NCBI GenBank assembly: GCA_025455535.1
Contig: JALOMM010000030.1
Coordinates: 1 to 10,572, forward strand
DNA length: 10,572 nucleotides
DNA from: Bacteroidales bacterium
GTDB taxonomy: Bacteria; Bacteroidota; Bacteroidia; Bacteroidales; VadinHA17
Direction: 5' to 3'
The notes under the pieces were generated by a model. It worked only from the letters and a program-made list of their open reading frames with translations. It ran no database searches and was not told where the DNA came from. Positions 7,509 to 10,572 of this stretch are shown one piece after another. Within the stretch, counting starts at the first letter, position 1. Every line of letters begins with the position of its first letter. Position numbers and translations under genes: made by a program.

Positions 7509-8846
7509 ATGTTAAAGAGGAATGTGATTATTATTGGAGCTGCCGGCAGGGATTTCCACAACTTCAATACTTATTTCCGTGACAACGAGATTTACAATGT
7601 TGTGGCTTTTACAGCAGCTCAGATACCTGACATTGACGGCAGGAAGTATCCGGCTGAGCTTGCAGGCAAGCTTTATCCTGCCGGAATACCCATTTATTCC
7701 GAGAATGATCTGCCCAGGCTGATCAGGGACTTGAATGTGGCTGACTGTGTCTTTGCCTACAGCGATGTAACATATCAGAAGGTAATGTCAATGAGTGCTA
7801 TCGTCAACGCTTCCGGTGCCAATTTCATCTTGCTCGGATGGCGTGAGACAATGGTTAAAAGCACGAAGCCGGTCATAGCTGTGGGAGCCATACGTACCGG
7901 ATGCGGCAAGAGCCAGACATCAAGAAGGGTCATTGAGCTGCTCATGAAAAGAGGGCTTAAGGTCGTTGCAGTACGTCATCCTATGCCTTACGGCAATCTT
8001 GTTGAACAGAAGGTTCAGCGCTTTGCGGTAGTCTCTGATCTTGCAAAACACAAATGCACGGTTGAAGAGATGGAGGAGTATGAGCCTCATGTCGTCAGGG
8101 GAAATGTGATCTACGCAGGTGTCGACTACGAAGCTATCCTGAGGGCTGCCGAGAAAGATCCGTCAGGGTGTGATGTTATCTTGTGGGATGGAGGTAACAA
8201 TGACTTCCCCTTCTACACTCCTGATCTTATGATAACTGTCACCGATCCGCACAGGGCAGGTCATGAACTCAGGTATTACCCCGGGGAAGTAACGTTAAGG
8301 ATAGCTGATGTCGTTGTTATAAATAAAATGGACAGCTCGGCACCTGATGACATTCAGACAGTCCGCGAAAGCATCGAGCTTGTAGCTCCCAAGGCTGTTG
8401 TGGTTGACGGGGCATCACCGATAAAGGTTGATGATCCTTCCGTTATCAAGGGCAGGCGTGTGCTGGTTGTGGAGGATGGCCCGACACTTACGCACGGGGA
8501 GATGAAGATTGGTGCAGGGGTTGTTGCTGCGAGGAAGTTTGGCGCCTCAGAGATTGTTGATCCGAGACCTTATACTGTAGGGAGACTGACCGAAACCTTT
8601 GAGAAATATCCCGGCATCGGCACTCTGCTGCCTGCAATGGGATACGGTGACCAGCAGCTGAAGGACCTGGAGACAACGATAAATAATACCGACTGTGATT
8701 CAGTTGTGATCGGCACCCCGATAGACCTTAACCGCATCATTAAGATCACCAAGCCTAACACCAGGGTCTATTATGATCTGCAGGAGATTGGCAGTCCCAA
8801 TCTTGAAGAGGTGATAGACGAGTTTGTGAAGAAGCATAAGCTTTAG
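7509..8846 (+). CDS. COG2403-type P-loop GTPase (often labelled cyclic 2,3-diphosphoglycerate synthetase-like)
   Basis: This 445-residue cytosolic protein has no membrane segment. Residues 1-120 look like a Rossmann-type domain beginning NVIIIGAAGRDFHNF, with a nucleotide- or NAD-binding-like Gly turn at 10-13. A P-loop domain follows: AVGAIRTGCGKSQTSRR (124-140) is a Walker A of the SIMIBI kind (Lys134, Ser135; Ile128 where classical Walker A has Gly), DVILWDGGNND (222-232) is a Walker B/G3-like segment with Asp227, and VVINKMD (269-275) is a G4 NKxD motif that predicts guanine specificity. I recognise the family as the predicted GTPases of COG2403; databases often name members after the methanogen cyclic 2,3-diphosphoglycerate synthetase. 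I doubt that reaction can be assumed here, and the true substrate is unknown to me. The gene appears to be its own transcription unit, with a promoter-like box and strong ribosome site upstream and a terminator downstream. Confidence 0.8.
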   Translation: MLKRNVIIIGAAGRDFHNFNTYFRDNEIYNVVAFTAAQIPDIDGRKYPAELAGKLYPAGIPIYSENDLPRLIRDLNVADCVFAYSDVTYQKVMSMSAIVNASGANFILLGWRETMVKSTKPVIAVGAIRTGCGKSQTSRRVIELLMKRGLKVVAVRHPMPYGNLVEQKVQRFAVVSDLAKHKCTVEEMEEYEPHVVRGNVIYAGVDYEAILRAAEKDPSGCDVILWDGGNNDFPFYTPDLMITVTDPHRAGHELRYYPGEVTLRIADVVVINKMDSSAPDDIQTVRESIELVAPKAVVVDGASPIKVDDPSVIKGRRVLVVEDGPTLTHGEMKIGAGVVAARKFGASEIVDPRPYTVGRLTETFEKYPGIGTLLPAMGYGDQQLKDLETTINNTDCDSVVIGTPIDLNRIIKITKPNTRVYYDLQEIGSPNLEEVIDEFVKKHKL

Positions 8847-8853
8847 GCAATAG

Positions 8854-8888
8854 TCCGGTCAACAGTCTACAGTCCTCGGTCGGCAGTC
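8854..8888 (+). repeat. Degenerate 7-bp tandem repeat array, NNCAGTC type
   Basis: Five consecutive heptamers can be read without gaps: TCCGGTC, AACAGTC, TACAGTC, CTCGGTC and GGCAGTC. The last four bases (A/G)GTC and the 7-nt phase are constant while the first positions vary. The array starts 8 nt after the stop of the GTPase gene and supplies the 5' arm of the terminator hairpin. Its last unit, GGCAGTC, is the exact reverse complement of GACTGCC in the array at 8934-8968. Confidence 0.7.
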
Positions 8889-8923
8889 CTGAAAAAGGCT
8901 GAACAGACTGAGGACTTTTTTTT
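8871..8923 (+). terminator. Rho-independent terminator after the GTPase gene
   Basis: The 5' arm AGTCCTCGGTC (8871-8881) pairs with GACTGAGGACT (8906-8916) over 11 bp with one G-U wobble. An inner hairpin CAGTCCT/AGGCTG with one bulged T and a GAAAA loop fills the apex. Eight T residues (8916-8923, the first also closing the stem) follow on the + strand. The stop codon of the upstream gene is about 25 nt before the stem. The structure insulates gpsA from read-through. Confidence 0.88.
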
Positions 8924-8933
8924 GTTACAAGGT

Positions 8934-8968
8934 GGCTGCCGGCTGCTGACTGCCGGCTGCCGGCTGAA
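8934..8968 (+). repeat. 7-bp tandem repeat array, GGCTGCC type
   Basis: Five contiguous heptamers are present: GGCTGCC, GGCTGCT, GACTGCC, GGCTGCC and GGCTGAA. The array lies between the terminator and the gpsA promoter region. It is G+C rich beside a T-rich flank, and three GCCGGC palindromes arise at unit junctions (8938, 8952, 8959). Its units are reverse-complement relatives of those in 8854-8888, so the two arrays form an imperfect inverted pair around the terminator. Confidence 0.8.
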
Positions 8969-8974
8969 TTTTTC

Positions 8975-8982
8975 TATCTTTA
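8975..8982 (+). promoter_or_regulatory. Possible -7 box for gpsA
   Basis: TATCTTTA differs from TAnnTTTG at the last base only and sits 16 nt before ATG 8999. A promoter is expected here because a strong terminator lies just upstream. The leader would be only about 10 nt, and no TTG -33 element is visible because the heptamer array fills that region. This is a weak call. Confidence 0.35.
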
Positions 8983-8998
8983 CGGCAGAAACTGAGTT

Positions 8999-10003
8999 AT
9001 GCCTGATCATAAAGCTGCTGATGTAACCATTGTTGGCTCAGGAAGCTGGGCCACCGCAATAGCCATGGTGCTTACCTCCAACGGTAAGAGAGTTGCATGG
9101 TATATTGACCGGCCGGAGATCTTCCGTCATGTGAGACGATATCATCAAAACCCCCGCTATATTACTTCGGTTAAGTTCGATCCTGACCTTATTGAGCCAC
9201 TTGATGACATCAATGAAGCTGTCGGAGCGTCAGAGATCATCATACTTGTCACCCCTGCCGCCTTTCTGAAAGCGGAACTGGAAGGACTGGATGACGATGC
9301 ATTCTCAGGTAAGACAGTATGCTCTGGCATTAAGGGTATTGTCCCGATAGATAATACCGTCGTAGGGGAATACATACACATGCAATACGATGTTCCCTAT
9401 GACGACATAGTGATAATTACCGGCCCCAGTCACGCCGAAGAGGTGTCAATGGAGAAACTGACATATCTGACCTTTGCATCACCCGGAAGAAAGAAGGCGG
9501 AAACTGTAGCAGTCCTCTTCTCCAACAGATGGATAATGACAATTATTTCGAGGGATATTTTCGGTACCGAGTATGCAGCAGTAATGAAGAATATCTATGC
9601 CATCGCGGCAGGCATTGCTCACGGGCTGGGATACGGTGATAACTTCACTGCTGTTCTTCTGGCAAACGCTGCCGGCGAGATGAGGCGCTTTGTGGAGGCT
9701 ATTTCACCTGATATCCGCGATATAACAGACTCACCTTACCTTGGCGACCTGCTTGTGACCGGCTATTCACAGTTCAGCCGCAACAGGGCGCTCGGCCACA
9801 TGATAGGAAAAGGGTTCAGCGTCAGCAATGCGCTTCTTGAGATGACACAGGTGGCGGAAGGTTATTATGCCTCGGGTTGTATCAACGAGGTAAATGCAAG
9901 GGAAGGTGTTGACATGCCGATAGCCGACGCAGTTTACAGGATACTCTATAAGAACGCCTCGCCTCTGCTGGAGATAAAAGGCCTTACAAAGAGACTCAAG
10001 TAA
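8999..10003 (+). CDS. gpsA: NAD(P)+-dependent glycerol-3-phosphate dehydrogenase (GpsA)
   Basis: GpsA reduces dihydroxyacetone phosphate to sn-glycerol-3-phosphate in the cytosol, giving the backbone for phospholipids. The 334-residue length is typical. Domain order and motifs fit: an N-terminal Rossmann fold with GSGSWATA (13-20), the SGIKG segment with Lys112, GPSHAEEV (142-149, usually GPSFAxEV), the catalytic Lys197 in VMKNIYAIAAG, GDLLVTGYSQFSRNRALG (249-266) with the phosphate-binding SRNR, and VAEGYYAS (286-293) with the conserved Glu-Gly. His145 in place of the usual Phe is a mild departure. ATG 8999 leaves nine residues before the first strand and no Shine-Dalgarno site. The gene is isolated from the upstream unit by a terminator and converges on the following gene with a 4-nt gap. 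Confidence 0.95.
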   Translation: MPDHKAADVTIVGSGSWATAIAMVLTSNGKRVAWYIDRPEIFRHVRRYHQNPRYITSVKFDPDLIEPLDDINEAVGASEIIILVTPAAFLKAELEGLDDDAFSGKTVCSGIKGIVPIDNTVVGEYIHMQYDVPYDDIVIITGPSHAEEVSMEKLTYLTFASPGRKKAETVAVLFSNRWIMTIISRDIFGTEYAAVMKNIYAIAAGIAHGLGYGDNFTAVLLANAAGEMRRFVEAISPDIRDITDSPYLGDLLVTGYSQFSRNRALGHMIGKGFSVSNALLEMTQVAEGYYASGCINEVNAREGVDMPIADAVYRILYKNASPLLEIKGLTKRLK

Positions 10004-10007
10004 TTTA

Positions 10008-10572
10008 TTAAACGGGTTTGAAGAGACCCCTGATGTCAGCACCTGCAAATCCCGCGTCGAACAAATATTTCGGCACGTTATTCAGCCTGCGGGCCTGCTG
10101 ATCGCTTAACAGGGGATAGTGCCTTACCGTATAGGTGTAGTCACCTATGAATTCGAGATCTTCATCCGTCGTCTCCCAGTTGCGGTCGTCAAAACGAGAC
10201 AGGTCGATGACGCGCGAGTAGCGCCTCAGGGTCTTCTGTGAATTAAGGTTGTAATAGAGGTCGAAGTATGACATTGTCAGTTCTCGCAGTGACCTGTACA
10301 CCGGCTCACGGAAGCGCAGCACGGTGGTGTTTGATTTTGCAATGGCGCCCCAGCATCGTCCCTCGCGAAAGACAGCGATGATATGATCGTCGTCATTGTC
10401 GGCTTCAAGGTCGACTATCAGCGGAGGGTAACCCAGGTTATGCAACGCAGCAGCGGCAAACATCCCTCCGTCCATGCAATGAGCCATCCGCTCCCTCATC
10501 ACCATGAGAGGAGACAGGGTTCGTTCTGTAGAATTATAGGGAATGGAATCAAGATACTCCTGGATCTTAAAC
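10008..10572 (-). CDS. Transglutaminase-like Cys/His protein, truncated at its N-terminus by the window edge
   Basis: The frame stays open from the TAA at 10010-10008 to the right edge, so the true start lies beyond the window. 187 residues are visible, including 22 upstream of the internal Met codon at 10505 (FKIQEYLDSIPYN...). I recognise a widespread, poorly characterised family usually labelled transglutaminase-like. Marks seen are AHCMDGGMFAAAAL with a candidate nucleophile Cys at fragment residue 32, DNDDDHIIAVFREGRCWGAI with a candidate His at residue 63, and FREPVYRSLRELTMSYFDLY. The third member of a Cys-His-Asp/Asn triad is not certain; Asn81 of AKSNTT is a candidate. No signal peptide can be judged because the start is missing. 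The in vivo substrate is unknown. It is convergent with gpsA, 4 nt apart, with no terminator hairpin between them. Confidence 0.68.
   Translation of the reverse strand, partial: FKIQEYLDSIPYNSTERTLSPLMVMRERMAHCMDGGMFAAAALHNLGYPPLIVDLEADNDDDHIIAVFREGRCWGAIAKSNTTVLRFREPVYRSLRELTMSYFDLYYNLNSQKTLRRYSRVIDLSRFDDRNWETTDEDLEFIGDYTYTVRHYPLLSDQQARRLNNVPKYLFDAGFAGADIRGLFKPV

Noticed and set aside
8854..8968. Heptamer repeats as a CRISPR array or mobile-element end
   Set aside because: Units are 7 bp with no unique spacers, no cas genes are near, and there is no transposase or target-site duplication; a microsatellite with a terminator explains it better.
8871..8968. A transcription attenuator or riboswitch controlling gpsA, based on alternative pairing of the two repeat arrays
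   Set aside because: The alternative partner (8948-8955) lies downstream of the T-tract, so it would be transcribed only after the termination decision; no aptamer-like conserved core was seen.
1..10572. A previously undescribed multi-gene defence or biosynthetic system
   Set aside because: Nearly every gene has a recognised housekeeping identity, there are no clustered unknown genes, toxin-antitoxin pairs or integrase signals, and strand changes separate the two less-known genes from each other.

Overview
The window looks like an ordinary chromosomal stretch of a Bacteroidota bacterium, most likely in or near the Bacteroidales/Marinilabiliales. The lineage call rests on three things: the block purH-mreB-mreC-mreD-mrdA-rodA in this order, which I know as typical of that phylum; mostly weak Shine-Dalgarno sites; and promoter-like boxes of the Bacteroidota type TAnnTTTG. 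It is an inference from gene order and protein style, not from a marker gene.

Layout. Positions 1-6649 form a co-directional + strand block. It holds the 3' two thirds of purH (end of de novo purine synthesis), then the complete cell-elongation (elongasome) set: MreB filament, MreC and MreD membrane partners, the transpeptidase PBP2 (mrdA) and the SEDS glycosyltransferase RodA. Spacings are short or negative (31, 13, -8, 9 and -17 nt), so the mre/mrd genes are very likely one operon. A minus-strand gene for an acyl carrier protein phosphodiesterase (AcpH family, 6650-7261) meets rodA tail to tail with no base between them. An AT-rich divergent spacer (7262-7508) follows. It carries a TAAATTTG box and a full AAGGAGG ribosome site ahead of a 445-residue COG2403-type P-loop GTPase (7509-8846). 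The 152-nt gap after it holds a strong rho-independent terminator embedded in two arrays of degenerate 7-bp repeats in opposite orientation. Then come gpsA (8999-10003, glycerol-3-phosphate dehydrogenase) and, convergent with a 4-nt gap, a minus-strand transglutaminase-like gene that runs off the right edge.

How they fit together. MreB, MreC, MreD, PBP2 and RodA act as one machine: MreB guides and MreC/MreD activate the RodA-PBP2 pair that polymerises and cross-links lateral-wall peptidoglycan. AcpH (ACP prosthetic-group turnover) and GpsA (phospholipid backbone) both touch membrane lipid synthesis, but they are separate transcription units and I see no evidence of co-regulation.

I found no mobile element, CRISPR array, tRNA or rRNA, and no convincing new multi-gene system. 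The points most worth a second look are the heptamer arrays around the terminator, a roughly 100-residue membrane insertion in RodA, the function of the COG2403 GTPase, and a Cys/His cluster in PBP2.
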